28,938 nt of DNA from Verrucomicrobiales bacterium (GCA_002721895.1 PBLV01000003.1:44877-73814); one strand, 5' to 3'; positions 1 through 8,148 are shown, numbered from the stretch's first letter. The notes: generated from the sequence alone by a model not told the origin. A program made the numbers and translations.

Positions 1-894
1 CTCATCCGCCACTTTCTCATCCACAATCGCGCGACTGGTGGCGGTGCAAACCTGGCCGGTCATCATGTAGCCAGCCATCGCAACCAGCTTGGCGGCATAA
101 TCAAGATCCGCATCGGCCAGCACGATGGTCGGGTTTTTGCCGCCCATCTCCATTTGCGCGCGCGCCATGCGCGGCGCCATTTGCTGGTAAATGCCGTGCC
201 CCACCTTGTGCGAACCGGTGAAGGACAACGCCGCCACCGAAGGACTGGTGGCCAACGCGTCGCCCACCTCGCGGCCGCTGCCCACCACCACGTTTAGCAC
301 GCCCTTGGGCAGGCCGGCCTCGTCAAAGGCCTTCGCAATTTCCAGCGTCATAGAGGGCGCCAGACTGGCAGGTTTCAATACCACCGTGTTGCCGCTCACC
401 AACGCCGGGGCCAGCTTCCACGCCGGCAGGGCGATCGGGAAATTCCACGGCGTGATCAGGCCCACCACCCCGAGCGGCTCACGCTTGGTGAAGAGCATGT
501 TATTGGGCAGATCATGCGGCACCACGCTGCCGCCGATGGTGTAGCTGAGGCCCGCCATGAACCGGAAAATATCCACCGTGCGGCCCACCTCCATGCCGGC
601 CTCCACCTTGGTTTTGCCTTCCTCACGGCACAGCAATTCCGCCAGCTCGCCAGCGCGACCGGCAATGATATTGGCCACCGCGCTGAGAACCTTGCCGCGC
701 GCCGGCGCCGTGGTGGCGCGCCACCCGGGAAACGCCTTGGCCGCCGCGTCAATCGCCGCCTCGGCATCCGCCCGGCCGCCCATGGCGTAGGACGCCACCT
801 CTTCGCGGGTATCCGCCGGATTCTTGTTCACCAACCGCTCACCCGAAGCCGCCGGCACCCATTCGCCGCCAATAAAATTTTGGTACTCTTTCAT
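1..894 (-). CDS. Aldehyde dehydrogenase family protein (C-terminus cut by window edge)
   Basis: NAD(P)-dependent oxidation of an aldehyde to a carboxylate; the substrate cannot be read from the sequence. The frame opens with MKEYQNFIGGEWVPAASGE, the usual N-terminus of the ALDH superfamily, and 298 codons lie in the window. The Rossmann-fold signature PWNFPIALPAWKLAPAL is present. The general base Glu sits in EMGGKNP (about residue 249) and the catalytic Cys in TGQVCT (about residue 283). Their 34-residue spacing equals the canonical Glu268/Cys302 spacing. About 190 C-terminal residues are missing because the gene runs off the left edge, not because it is broken. It is probably the last gene on this minus-strand side, about 100 nt beyond the pterin dehydratase gene and separated from it by hairpins. 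Family assignment is firm; a succinate-semialdehyde or benzaldehyde type is possible but unproven. Confidence 0.95.
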   Translation of the reverse strand, partial: MKEYQNFIGGEWVPAASGERLVNKNPADTREEVASYAMGGRADAEAAIDAAAKAFPGWRATTAPARGKVLSAVANIIAGRAGELAELLCREEGKTKVEAGMEVGRTVDIFRFMAGLSYTIGGSVVPHDLPNNMLFTKREPLGVVGLITPWNFPIALPAWKLAPALVSGNTVVLKPASLAPSMTLEIAKAFDEAGLPKGVLNVVVGSGREVGDALATSPSVAALSFTGSHKVGHGIYQQMAPRMARAQMEMGGKNPTIVLADADLDYAAKLVAMAGYMMTGQVCTATSRAIVDEKVADE

Positions 895-929
895 GTGGAA
901 ACGCGGAGTGTGCCGCAACACCTTGGGAG

Positions 930-990
930 GGGCAAGTTCCACCTTGCCCGAAGATTAGGTTTCATATTTGGGACGAGGTGAAACTCGTCC
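930..990. repeat. Two short perfect hairpins between the aldehyde dehydrogenase and pterin dehydratase genes
   Basis: GGGCAAG (930-936) pairs with CTTGCCC (943-949), and GGACGAG (971-977) pairs with CTCGTCC (984-990); both are 7-bp perfect stems with 6-nt loops. Neither is followed by a T-run on either strand, so they are not clear intrinsic terminators. The second resembles the REP-like palindromes elsewhere in this window. They lie in the 5' leader region of the aldehyde dehydrogenase gene and downstream of the pterin dehydratase gene. Confidence 0.55.
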
Positions 991-996
991 GTCCCG

Positions 997-1338
997 CTAC
1001 ACCAAAGCATCCGCCTTGGCGGCGAAAATGAAGTCCGCCTCATTCAAGCCGTCAATCTTGTGCGTCCAAATTGTGATCTTCACCTTGCCCCAAGCGAGAA
1101 AAATATCCGGGTGATGAAAAATCTCCTCCGCCAACGCGCCCACCTTGTTGGTAAACTCCAGCGCCTCAGCAAAATTCTTGAAGGAATATTCCTTCTCCAA
1201 GTGATGCCCATCAATCACATGCCAGCCATTGCCCAACTGCGCCTGCAATGCCGCCAGTTCATCGCCGGCCAACGGCGGCACGCCGCCCTGACAGGGTTTG
1301 CACTCGCGTTCAGAAAGGCTGCAGGATTCGTCGCTCAT
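997..1338 (-). CDS. 4a-hydroxytetrahydrobiopterin (pterin-4a-carbinolamine) dehydratase
   Basis: Recycles the 4a-hydroxy-tetrahydropterin made by aromatic amino acid hydroxylases; cytosolic. The 113-residue length is normal for the PCD/DCoH family. The family active-site pattern is complete: E71/E72, H75-H76-P77, W83, H93 and D102 (EEIFHHPDIFLAWGK...WTHKID...D). The N-terminus has an extra Cys-containing stretch (C6, C13, C16) before the core. The start ATG overlaps the TGA stop of the upstream transporter gene by 4 nt (ATGA), so the two are probably translationally coupled. No phenylalanine hydroxylase is visible nearby, so the pterin substrate is unknown. Family assignment is secure; the exact role is inferred. 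Confidence 0.93.
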   Translation of the reverse strand: MSDESCSLSERECKPCQGGVPPLAGDELAALQAQLGNGWHVIDGHHLEKEYSFKNFAEALEFTNKVGALAEEIFHHPDIFLAWGKVKITIWTHKIDGLNEADFIFAAKADALV

Positions 1339-2306
1339 AATGGGCCAAGCTTAGCGTCCGGCTGCGGGTTGTCCATTGAATCCGCATCCCGCCGCCACAG
1401 GGCCGCGCAGAAGCTGCCGAAAATGCAGTGCATCACCGCGCTGAGCGCACACGGCGTAGCGGCCGCTTCCCCAAAGCCCGGGTTATTTTTCGCCAAGTGC
1501 GTGCCCAGTCCGCTGTTTTGCATGCCCACCTCAATGGACACCGTGCGGCGGATCAATTGGTCAAAACCAAGCCATCGCGCCACGCTGTGCCCCAGCAAAA
1601 AAGCCAGGCCATGCAACAGGCACACCGCCAGCAGCAAAGTCTGCCAGTGCGCCTTGATGTCCGCGGCCCGCAGCTCGATGATCGCCGCCACGATCAGCAC
1701 GATTACAGTCACCGCCACCAACGGTGCCACCGGCTCCACGCGTTTTACCGCCCGTGGCGCCAGTTGTTTCAGGCCCAAGCCCAACGCCACCGGCACAATG
1801 ACCACCAGCGTGTCCATGAACAGCTTGAGTAAATCCACTTTCACCAACTCACCCACCAGCCATTTGGTGAGCAGCGGCGTAAGTGCAATAGCCGCAAAGG
1901 TGCTCACCATCGTCATCGAAACGGACAACGCCACGTTCGCCCGCGCCAGGTAACAAACCACATTGGATGCCGTACCGCCCGGACAACAAGCCACCAAAAT
2001 AAGACCCGCAGCGAACTTCGGATCAATCGCCTGCAAATCCACCGCATGCGCCACCGCCCAGCCGAGCAACGGCATTAGGCAAAACTGCGCGACGCAGCCG
2101 GCCACGATCGGCCGCGGCGTTTTGCCCACCCGTCGAAAATCCTCCAGCGTCAAAGTCAGCCCCATCCCCAACATAATCACCGCCAACCCCGGCGTGATAT
2201 ACGGCAAAAACCACGCAAACCACCCCCGCTCCGCCAACGCCAAACCACTACACAACACCACCCAAAGCGGGAAGAGATTGGTTAATCGATGCAATATACG
2301 TGTCAC
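1335..2306 (-). CDS. Bile acid:sodium symporter (BASS) family transporter
   Basis: Integral inner-membrane secondary transporter, probably sodium-coupled uptake of an organic anion; the substrate is unknown. Family hallmarks are the GMGLTLTLEDF segment after the second membrane helix, the CCPGGTASNVV motif (sodium/substrate site region), and EVGMQNSGLG near the C-terminus. About nine or ten hydrophobic segments can be seen. I place the start at a GTG (2306), giving MTRILHRLTNLFPLW, which fits the usual short BASS N-terminus. A TTG at 2330, 24 nt upstream in the same frame, is the alternative. The stop overlaps the start of the pterin dehydratase gene (ATGA). The gene is divergent from the DUF393 gene with only tens of bases between the starts, so their promoters must overlap or lie inside the genes. 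Confidence 0.92.
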   Translation of the reverse strand: MTRILHRLTNLFPLWVVLCSGLALAERGWFAWFLPYITPGLAVIMLGMGLTLTLEDFRRVGKTPRPIVAGCVAQFCLMPLLGWAVAHAVDLQAIDPKFAAGLILVACCPGGTASNVVCYLARANVALSVSMTMVSTFAAIALTPLLTKWLVGELVKVDLLKLFMDTLVVIVPVALGLGLKQLAPRAVKRVEPVAPLVAVTVIVLIVAAIIELRAADIKAHWQTLLLAVCLLHGLAFLLGHSVARWLGFDQLIRRTVSIEVGMQNSGLGTHLAKNNPGFGEAAATPCALSAVMHCIFGSFCAALWRRDADSMDNPQPDAKLGPL

Positions 2307-2349
2307 AAGCTTGAGTTGGCGGGCGAACAACGTAGAATGATCGCCGCGA

Positions 2350-2787
2350 ATGGCCGAGCTTGAAAAACATCGAATCCTCTACGACGACGAATGCTGGATG
2401 TGCACGTTCCAGATGCGGATGCTCACGTGGCTGGATTGGCGCGACGTGGCGCGACTGGTGCCAGCGTCCGACCCTGAGTGCCTGAAGTTGGCGCCGGGCC
2501 TAACCCGGGAGGGTTTGATGGAGGCAATCCATTGCGTCAGGGTAGATGGGTCTGTCTTGCGTGGGGCAAGGGCGCTGCGGTTCATCGGGATGCGCATGCC
2601 ACTGCTGGTGCCGATGGCGCTCGTTCTATGGGTGCCGGGTGTCATCTGGATTGCGGAGCGAATTTATGATTGGGTAAGCCGGAACCGTCATTTGCTCAGC
2701 CGTGTATTTGGCTGCAAGGATGCCTGTGCCATCATGCCGCAAAGAAGGCGCGAGGGTGAAATCACCTCGAAACCAGCTGGAAAATAG
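2350..2787 (+). CDS. DUF393 / DCC-family thiol-disulfide oxidoreductase-like protein
   Basis: A 145-residue protein of the DCC (DUF393) family, a thioredoxin-fold-like group whose biochemical role is poorly defined. The family signature is at the N-terminus: [14 protein letters not shown], with a C-x2-C pair at C15 and C18 in the usual D-x-C-x2-C context. The C-terminal part has a hydrophobic stretch (about residues 84-106, [19 protein letters not shown]) followed by the [16 protein letters not shown] segment normal in the family. The ATG at 2350 is the only sensible start; an ATG at 2337 is out of frame. The stop codon lies inside the left arm of an inverted repeat preceding the L31 gene, so the two genes may be co-transcribed. 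Confidence 0.85.
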   Translation: MAELEKHRILYDDECWMCTFQMRMLTWLDWRDVARLVPASDPECLKLAPGLTREGLMEAIHCVRVDGSVLRGARALRFIGMRMPLLVPMALVLWVPGVIWIAERIYDWVSRNRHLLSRVFGCKDACAIMPQRRREGEITSKPAGK

Positions 2788-2830
2788 CTCCATTTCGCGC
2801 TTGTCAACCAGCTCGCGGCTGCTATTTTCC
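2779..2830 (+). promoter_or_regulatory. Inverted repeat in the leader of the L31 gene
   Basis: GGAAAATAGC (2779-2788) is perfectly complementary to GCTATTTTCC (2821-2830), giving a 10-bp stem around 32 nt that ends 12 nt before the L31 start codon. The left arm contains the stop codon of the upstream gene. A stem this close to a start codon that lacks a visible Shine-Dalgarno could control L31 translation, as autogenous L31 leaders do in other phyla. This role is inference only. Confidence 0.4.
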
Positions 2831-2842
2831 TCTGCCCATTTT

Positions 2843-3130
2843 ATGAAGAAGGACACTCATCCAAAGGATTACCGCCCGGTGGTTTTCCGCGACACGTCAA
2901 GCGGCGACGCGTTCATCACCAATTCGACGGTGAAGACAAAGGAGACGACCCAATGGGAGGACGGAGAAGAATACCCGCTTTTTCTCATGGGTATCAGCGC
3001 CTCGTCGCACCCGTTCTACACGGGCCAACAGACGTTTGTGGACACGGCCGGCCGCGTGGACAAGTTCCAGCAACGCTTGGCCAAAACCAAGGCGATGCAG
3101 GAGGCCAAGGCTTCCAAGGGCAAGAAATAG
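2843..3130 (+). CDS. rpmE2: 50S ribosomal protein L31 type B
   Basis: Large-subunit ribosomal protein of the zinc-free (type B, C-minus) class. The sequence starts [17 protein letters not shown] and contains the family features [16 protein letters not shown] and [23 protein letters not shown]. There is no cysteine in the 95 residues, so it lacks the zinc-binding Cys motif of the type A paralogue. The frame is open further upstream into the DUF393 gene, but the ATG at 2843 matches the conserved family N-terminus. No clear Shine-Dalgarno is visible. The C-terminal tail ([13 protein letters not shown]) is lysine-rich. It sits just before prfA, an arrangement seen in many bacteria, and is followed by an intrinsic terminator. 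Type B L31 commonly substitutes for type A under zinc limitation in organisms with both; whether this genome has both cannot be seen. Confidence 0.95.
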   Translation: MKKDTHPKDYRPVVFRDTSSGDAFITNSTVKTKETTQWEDGEEYPLFLMGISASSHPFYTGQQTFVDTAGRVDKFQQRLAKTKAMQEAKASKGKK

Positions 3131-3143
3131 CTGCGCTTTCACG

Positions 3144-3186
3144 AACCGCCCGCCCGGTTTCGTGCCGAGGCGGGTGGTTTCTTTTT
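3144..3186 (+). terminator. Intrinsic terminator after the L31 gene
   Basis: AACCGCCCGCC (3144-3154) pairs with GGCGGGTGGTT (3169-3179), an 11-bp stem with a single G-U wobble, followed by a T-rich tract (TTTCTTTTT). It ends about 10 nt before the prfA start codon, so prfA probably depends on read-through or on a promoter within this short gap. Confidence 0.8.
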
Positions 3187-3196
3187 ACACCTCCGC

Positions 3197-4270
3197 ATGG
3201 ATTTGCAGCCGCACATCGAGAAATTTGCCGCCCGCATGGCGGAGGTGGAAACGGAACTGGGCGATCCCAAGGTGTTTGAAAACAACCGGCGTGCACAAGA
3301 TCTTGGCCGCGAGTACGCAAGACTCAAGGAACTGGTGGCACAAGGGGACGAACTGGCGCGGGCACACCGCGAGTTGGAGGAGAACCGCGAGTTGGTGAAT
3401 GGTGATGACCCCGAGATGGCTGAGATGGCCGCGGAAGAAATTGCCCGGCTTGAGGCTCGGATGCCGGAACTGGAACAGGCACTGCAACTAGGCCTGGTGC
3501 CGCCGGATCCCGCCGACTCACGCAATACAATCATTGAGATTCGCGCCGGCGCGGGCGGGGACGAATCCGCGCTGTTCGCAGGAGACTTGTTCCGCATGTA
3601 TACGCGTTACGCCGATGAGCGCGGATGGAAGCACGAAACCATGAGCTCCACCTCCGCCGACTTGGGTGGGTTCAAGGAGGTTGTTTTCAGCCTTTCGGGC
3701 GAAGAGGTTTACAAGCGGCTGAAATTCGAGAGCGGCGTGCATCGCGTGCAACGAGTACCGGCCACCGAGGCCAGCGGCCGCATCCACACGAGCACCTGCA
3801 CGGTGGCCGTCCTGCCTGAGGCGGAGGAAGTGGATGTGGAAATTAAGCCCGAGGAACTGGAGATTTCCGTCACCCGCGCCAGCGGTCCCGGCGGCCAAGG
3901 CGTAAACACTACCGACTCGGCGGTCCAGATTTTGCACAAGCCCACCGGCCTGATTGTCCGTTGCATGGATGAACGCAGCCAAATCAAGAACAAGGCCAAG
4001 GCCATGAAGGTGCTGCGCTCACGCCTGCTCGACCAGCGCATTGCCGAGGAGCAGGCGAAATATGCCGCTGAGCGCAAGTCGCAAATCGGTACCGGCGAAC
4101 GCAACGAGCGCATCCGCACCTACAACTTTCCCCAAAACCGCGTATCCGACCACCGCATCGAGCTGACCCTGCACAGCCTGCCCGCATTCATGGAAGGAGC
4201 CATTGACGAGATCATCGAGCCGCTCATCCAGCATGACCTCGAGGAAAAACTCGCGGCCCTCACCGCCTGA
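3197..4270 (+). CDS. prfA: Peptide chain release factor 1
   Basis: Recognises UAA/UAG stop codons and triggers peptidyl-tRNA hydrolysis on the ribosome. The 357-residue length matches E. coli RF1 (360). The codon-recognition tripeptide is P188-A189-T190 within VHRVQRVPATEASGRIHTS, the RF1 type; RF2 would have SPF. The catalytic GGQ loop is at G232-G233-Q234 in SGPGGQGVNTTDSAVQ. The N-terminal coiled-coil domain and the GAGGDESALFAGDL segment are intact. No good Shine-Dalgarno precedes the ATG. The TGA stop overlaps the ATG of the next gene (TGATG), so the two are coupled. The usual partner, the RF methyltransferase prmC, is not next to it here. Confidence 0.98.
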   Translation: MDLQPHIEKFAARMAEVETELGDPKVFENNRRAQDLGREYARLKELVAQGDELARAHRELEENRELVNGDDPEMAEMAAEEIARLEARMPELEQALQLGLVPPDPADSRNTIIEIRAGAGGDESALFAGDLFRMYTRYADERGWKHETMSSTSADLGGFKEVVFSLSGEEVYKRLKFESGVHRVQRVPATEASGRIHTSTCTVAVLPEAEEVDVEIKPEELEISVTRASGPGGQGVNTTDSAVQILHKPTGLIVRCMDERSQIKNKAKAMKVLRSRLLDQRIAEEQAKYAAERKSQIGTGERNERIRTYNFPQNRVSDHRIELTLHSLPAFMEGAIDEIIEPLIQHDLEEKLAALTA

Positions 4271-4863
4271 TGGAACCACGCGGGCTTATTTTCGACTGCG
4301 ACGGAACTCTAGCGGACAGCATGCCGCTGCACTGGCGCGCTTGGGACCAGACTTGCCGCAAGCACGGCTTGGTATTCACGGAAGAAAGGTTTTACTCCCT
4401 AGGCGGTGTTCCCTCACGGCGCATCTTTGCCATGCTTGGCGAGGAGCAAGGGGTGGCTCTGGACCCGGTGGAATTGTCGCGCCAAAAGGAGGCTGCCTAC
4501 CTTCCGCTTATGCCGGAACTCCAGCCGGTTGAGCCCATCGTCACCATCGCCCGGGAACACCGCGGGAAAGTTCCCATGGCCGTGGCCACTGGCGGCATGC
4601 GCAATTGCATCACCCAGATTTTGAACCACCTCGGCATTGCAGACTGGTTTGATGCACTGGTGACCAGTGAGGACGTTGAAAATCCAAAACCCGCGCCGGA
4701 CACGTTCGTGAAGGCGGCGCAACAAATTGGAGTAGCTCCGGAACATTGCCGGGCCTTTGAAGATACGGATCTGGGCATGCAGGCCATCCGCGCCGCAGGC
4801 ATGGAGGCGGTGGATGTGCGGACGATCCTAGGCGTCAAGACAGGATCCGCATTCAAGCAGTGA
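4270..4863 (+). CDS. HAD-superfamily phosphatase/phosphomutase (beta-PGM / YqaB-like)
   Basis: A 197-residue haloacid dehalogenase-type hydrolase with an alpha-helical cap (subfamily I). Motif I is FDCDGTLADSMPLHWRAW (nucleophile D9, acid/base D11). Motif II is AVATGG, motif III is the Lys in NPKPAPDTF, and motif IV is FEDTDLGMQA. The short cap and the SMPLHWRAW stretch resemble beta-phosphoglucomutases and the fructose-1-phosphatase YqaB, so a sugar-phosphate substrate is likely but not proven. The gene starts at the last base of prfA's stop (TGATG coupling). Its 3' end overlaps the convergent permease gene by 11 nt. Confidence 0.9.
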   Translation: MEPRGLIFDCDGTLADSMPLHWRAWDQTCRKHGLVFTEERFYSLGGVPSRRIFAMLGEEQGVALDPVELSRQKEAAYLPLMPELQPVEPIVTIAREHRGKVPMAVATGGMRNCITQILNHLGIADWFDALVTSEDVENPKPAPDTFVKAAQQIGVAPEHCRAFEDTDLGMQAIRAAGMEAVDVRTILGVKTGSAFKQ

Positions 4864-6034
4864 CTGCCTTGGGCTTGCGCCGCACCCACACGTAACGGAA
4901 CAAAACGGCCCTGAGCGCCATCGCGATCGGGATGGCCAGCAGACCGCCAATCACCCCGCCCACCAGCGTGGTACCCATAAGCACGGAGATGATGACCGCC
5001 ACCGGGTGCATGCCCACGCGGTCACCAATGATCTTCGGCTGGATAACGGTCTTTTCCAGAAACAACACCAGCGCGCACACGGCCAACGCCGACACGGGCG
5101 CCAAACCGCCCGACACGAGCATCTGGTCTCCATGCGTCAACGACAACAACAGCACGGGGATTATGGAAACGATGACGCCAAAGTAGGGGATGATGCCCAG
5201 CATGCCTGAGAGCAATCCCAGCATAATGCCGTACGGCAGCTTGATGACCGCAAAGCCAATCGCAAGGCAGATACCTACCGTGATGGCCACCAAAACCTGA
5301 CCACGGAAAAAGACCACCATGCTGTCATTGAACGATTTTAAAACAAAGACAGCCTCGTCCTTGAACCACGATTCCTTGAGCGGCAGGTAATCGCTCCATT
5401 TCATCTCGATGGTTCGCGCCTCAAGCAGGAAATAAAACACGTACACCGGTACCAGCGCCAGTCCCGCCAGCAGCCCGATCCAGGCAATGGCCTTGGCCAT
5501 GCCTTGGCCGGCGGACTTGGGTGCCACGGGAACTCCGGAGGACAACATCGCCTGAAAATCAGCGCTCTCGATCCGCTGCAACTGTAGCATGCGCCCCCAA
5601 GATGTTTCCTTGTTGCGCGAGGCCCACGTGTGGACGCTTTCCTCAATCTTCTCAAGTTGCGCCTCCTCGGTCAGCCGCATCATGTCCGGCACCACGGTCG
5701 TCAACACGAGCAGGGTCATGGTCGTCACCAGACACAGCCCAAGGAGAAACACCGTGAGAATGGCCTTCACCCGCTTGGGATTTTTCAGCTTGGTGAAGAG
5801 CATGCCGACATCCCCGGACATCTTGCCTTCGAAGAAATTTACCAACGGGTTCAACAGGAAAGCCACGATGCCTCCGATGGCCAACGGAAGAAGCACGGGA
5901 GACAGTCGGTCGATCATCCAAGCCACGCCCCAAAAGATCAGCGCCAGAAGCGCCAGAAAAACAGCCAGCGCCAATGCCGTGAGGGAAAACCACAGCACCT
6001 TCGCCTGCTTGTCCGATGGGAGGGGGAAGCCCAT
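4853..6034 (-). CDS. AI-2E / PerM-family permease (UPF0118)
   Basis: Polytopic inner-membrane protein of the PerM/AI-2E transporter family, about 393 residues, normal for the family. It shows an N-terminal pair of hydrophobic helices (LWFSLTALALAVFLALLALIFWG), a soluble region rich in charged residues (about 110-170), and a C-terminal block of helices. That block carries the family pattern LLSGMLGIIPYFGVIVS followed by FLEKTVIQPKIIGDRVGMHPVAVIISVLMG. The substrate is unknown; members have been linked to autoinducer-2 export and to ion antiport. I start at the ATG at 6034 (MGFPLPSDKQAK), 8 nt after the proC stop. A start at 6085 would run into proC. It is the second gene after proC on the minus strand and converges on the HAD gene. 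Confidence 0.9.
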   Translation of the reverse strand: MGFPLPSDKQAKVLWFSLTALALAVFLALLALIFWGVAWMIDRLSPVLLPLAIGGIVAFLLNPLVNFFEGKMSGDVGMLFTKLKNPKRVKAILTVFLLGLCLVTTMTLLVLTTVVPDMMRLTEEAQLEKIEESVHTWASRNKETSWGRMLQLQRIESADFQAMLSSGVPVAPKSAGQGMAKAIAWIGLLAGLALVPVYVFYFLLEARTIEMKWSDYLPLKESWFKDEAVFVLKSFNDSMVVFFRGQVLVAITVGICLAIGFAVIKLPYGIMLGLLSGMLGIIPYFGVIVSIIPVLLLSLTHGDQMLVSGGLAPVSALAVCALVLFLEKTVIQPKIIGDRVGMHPVAVIISVLMGTTLVGGVIGGLLAIPIAMALRAVLFRYVWVRRKPKAVTA

Positions 6035-6042
6035 GTAAGTTT

Positions 6043-6870
6043 TTAATCCTCGCCCAGTTGCCGCGACCGTTCTGCAGCTGCGCAAACGGCATTGATGAAC
6101 GCCGCGCGCACGGCATGTTCCTCCAAGACGCGCAGGCCCTCGATGGTCGTGCCACCGGGACTGGCGACCATGTCCTTCAAATCACCCGGGTGCCGGCCCG
6201 TCTCCAGTACCATCTTTGCCGCGCCCATGACCATTTGGGCCGCCAGCTTTGTCGAGAGTTCCCGGGGAAGACCTGCATGCACGCCCCCATCGCTCAGCGA
6301 TTCAATCACCTCAAAAATATAGGCCGGTCCACTACCCGAAAGACCCGTCACGGCGTCCATCAAGCGCTCGGGCACCTCCACCGCCAAGCCCACTCCCCCC
6401 AAAATTCGCTCCGCCAGCCTGCCATCCGCCGCGCGCGCGTTGGCACCTAGGCAAAATCCGGCCGCGCCCTCGCCCACCAACGCCGGAGTGTTGGGCATCA
6501 CACGGATGAAACGAAACGGCACCTTCGGCCCAAACACATCCGAAAAAACCGGCGCTTGAGTCTGCAATCCTGCCACGATCGAAATAACCAGATGCTTTCT
6601 CGTGGCAACATCCCGGATTCCCGCAAATACCTCTTCAACCTGATGCGGCTTCACGGCAAGTACAACGATATCCGATTTTTCAAACACCTCGGCGTTTGAT
6701 GCTGTGACCCTTGCTCCCACCTCCCGGGCAAACGCCTTCCGTGCGGCAGGCACAATATCCGAGGCCGTGATACGGCCGGGTCTGGACAGGCCGGCGTACA
6801 CGATTCCCCGGGCAAGGGCCGTCGCCATCTTGCCGGCCCCAAGAAACCCGATGGATTGTTTCAATGGCAT
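6043..6870 (-). CDS. proC: Pyrroline-5-carboxylate reductase
   Basis: Last step of proline synthesis: NAD(P)H-dependent reduction of 1-pyrroline-5-carboxylate. The 275 residues are typical. The N-terminal dinucleotide-binding motif is IGFLGAGKMATALARGI. The NADP-loop region and VVLAVKPHQV follow, then FIRVMPNTPALVGEGAAGF. The C-terminal signature is complete: LSGSGPAYIFEVIESLSDGGVHAGLPRELS ... LVMGAAKMVLETGRHPGDLKDMVASPGGTTIEGLRVLEE. The start ATG gives MPLKQSIGFLG directly before the fold. The permease gene follows 8 nt downstream, so the two are likely co-transcribed; the uracil-DNA glycosylase gene ends 46 nt upstream. Confidence 0.97.
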   Translation of the reverse strand: MPLKQSIGFLGAGKMATALARGIVYAGLSRPGRITASDIVPAARKAFAREVGARVTASNAEVFEKSDIVVLAVKPHQVEEVFAGIRDVATRKHLVISIVAGLQTQAPVFSDVFGPKVPFRFIRVMPNTPALVGEGAAGFCLGANARAADGRLAERILGGVGLAVEVPERLMDAVTGLSGSGPAYIFEVIESLSDGGVHAGLPRELSTKLAAQMVMGAAKMVLETGRHPGDLKDMVASPGGTTIEGLRVLEEHAVRAAFINAVCAAAERSRQLGED

Positions 6871-6916
6871 CGGCTTCCTGTAACAGGAACCCCCTGCCGA
6901 TGAAAGGCAAAAGCCT

Positions 6917-7675
6917 TCAGCCGCGCGCCTTCAAAAAAAAGCCCCGTTGCTTCTCACTGATGTCCATGCCCAAGCGATCCATCACTGCCAGCATGTCCTC
7001 CCATATTTTCCGTTTCTCGGCGAGAGACTGGTTGCGCAACAGATACGCCGGGTGAAAGGTGGGCATAAGCGGGATGCCGCGGTACTCCTGCCACTGCCCA
7101 CGGAATCGGGTGATCGCTACCTCCTTCTCCAGCAGCCCGCCCACCGCCGTCTTGCCCAACGCCACCAACACACGCGGCTGGATCAGGTCAATCTGCTCAT
7201 GCAGCCATGGAACACAGGTTTTCATTTCATCGAGCGTAGGCTGGCGATTGCCGGTGGAGCGGCCGGGCGTGTCCGGGCGACATTTTAAAATGTTGGCAAT
7301 GTATACCTTGCCCCGGCTCAAGCCCATCGTGTCGATGATCTTTGTCAACAGCTTGCCCGCCTGGCCGACGAAGGGCTCTCCCTGCTCATCCTCATCCGCT
7401 CCCGGGGCCTCCCCCACAAACATCAAATCCGCCGCCGGATTGCCCACGCCGAAAACTACCTGTTTGCGCGACGCAACCAAGTGATCGCACTTCGCGCAAG
7501 CCAAGGCCCGCTGCCGCAGCGATTCAAAGGCGTCCCCCTTGCCCGACACCGAGGGCGGTGGCTGAAACAACGCCGCCAACTTCTCACGTTTCACATTCAC
7601 ATGACGCCGACCACCCTCTCGCTCGCCCTCCAAATAGCCAATAGTAGCCTCCAGCATCACTTCGTACGCGCCCAT
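6917..7675 (-). CDS. Family 4 uracil-DNA glycosylase (Fe-S type)
   Basis: Removes uracil from DNA to start base-excision repair. It is a family 4 (UDGa-like) enzyme with an iron-sulfur cluster. The four ligand cysteines are visible: C60 and C63 (CAKC), C132 (ILKCRP) and C154 (MKTCVPW). The active-site motif [17 protein letters not shown] is at about residues 89-104, and the second motif HPAYLLRN starts at H208. Compared with minimal family members there is an extra N-terminal region of about 50 residues ([15 protein letters not shown]...) of low similarity, common in fused or extended forms. It is divergent from the small zinc-ribbon gene and lies upstream of proC on the same strand. Confidence 0.95.
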   Translation of the reverse strand: MGAYEVMLEATIGYLEGEREGGRRHVNVKREKLAALFQPPPSVSGKGDAFESLRQRALACAKCDHLVASRKQVVFGVGNPAADLMFVGEAPGADEDEQGEPFVGQAGKLLTKIIDTMGLSRGKVYIANILKCRPDTPGRSTGNRQPTLDEMKTCVPWLHEQIDLIQPRVLVALGKTAVGGLLEKEVAITRFRGQWQEYRGIPLMPTFHPAYLLRNQSLAEKRKIWEDMLAVMDRLGMDISEKQRGFFLKARG

Positions 7676-7759
7676 TGATCGGAGCTTAATTTCGACCCCT
7701 GCACCCGCACGCTTAACTTGCCCACTGACTTACTCACGCCCAGCCCCTAAAATAAACAC

Positions 7760-8065
7760 ATGACCAAACATTGCTTCAACTGCGGGCGCGAATGGACACT
7801 GGCCAACCTTCCGGGTCGGCGCGACAACTGTGAGGATTGCGGCACGGATTTTCGCTGCTGCCGAAACTGCATTCACCATGACCTGCTGTCAGCCCATCAA
7901 TGCCGAGAACGTCGGGCCGAACCCGTGCAGGAAAAAGACCGCGCCAACTACTGCGAATACTTCGATTTCGCCAAGCGAACCTTCAAAAAACCAACCCGCG
8001 ACGCCAGCGATGCCAGCCGCGAAGAGGCCGCCCGGGACGCTCTAAAAAAGCTTCTTGGAGACTAA
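7760..8065 (+). CDS. Small Cys-rich (zinc-ribbon-like) protein, function unknown
   Basis: A 101-residue protein I cannot place in a named family. The first half has a dense metal-binding pattern: C5-x2-C8, C23-x2-C26, then CCRNC with a following HH, and a later C and H (AHQCRERR). This suggests one or two zinc ribbons. The second half (about residues 58-101) is charged, with an acidic/aromatic patch (NYCEYFDFAKRTF) and a helical tail (SREEAARDALKKLLGD). The ATG at 7760 is the natural start since the first zinc pair follows at once. It is divergent from the uracil-DNA glycosylase gene with an 84-nt gap. Composition and codon use look like the neighbours, so it is likely a real gene. It could be a nucleic-acid-binding accessory protein, but that is a guess. 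Confidence 0.75.
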   Translation: MTKHCFNCGREWTLANLPGRRDNCEDCGTDFRCCRNCIHHDLLSAHQCRERRAEPVQEKDRANYCEYFDFAKRTFKKPTRDASDASREEAARDALKKLLGD

Positions 8066-8068
8066 CTA

Positions 8069-8114
8069 CACAATAAGTTGTGGTGTTTTTTTAAGTGAAG
8101 CACAACTTATAGTG
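8069..8114. repeat. Long imperfect hairpin after the zinc-ribbon gene
   Basis: ATAAGTTGTG (8073-8082) is a perfect inverted copy of CACAACTTAT (8101-8110). The arms extend outward through one mismatch to ACAC (8069-8072) and GTGT (8111-8114 region), around an 18-nt loop that contains a T7 run. It begins 4 nt after the stop codon. It could be a terminator-like structure for the upstream gene or an operator upstream of the RNA candidate; no T-run follows the right arm. Confidence 0.5.
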
Positions 8115-8148
8115 TCTATAAGGTGAATTAATACTTTTTATCAAGACC

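Noticed and set aside
1060..1953. 297-residue plus-strand open frame
   Set aside because: Antisense to the BASS and pterin dehydratase genes, which carry family signatures.
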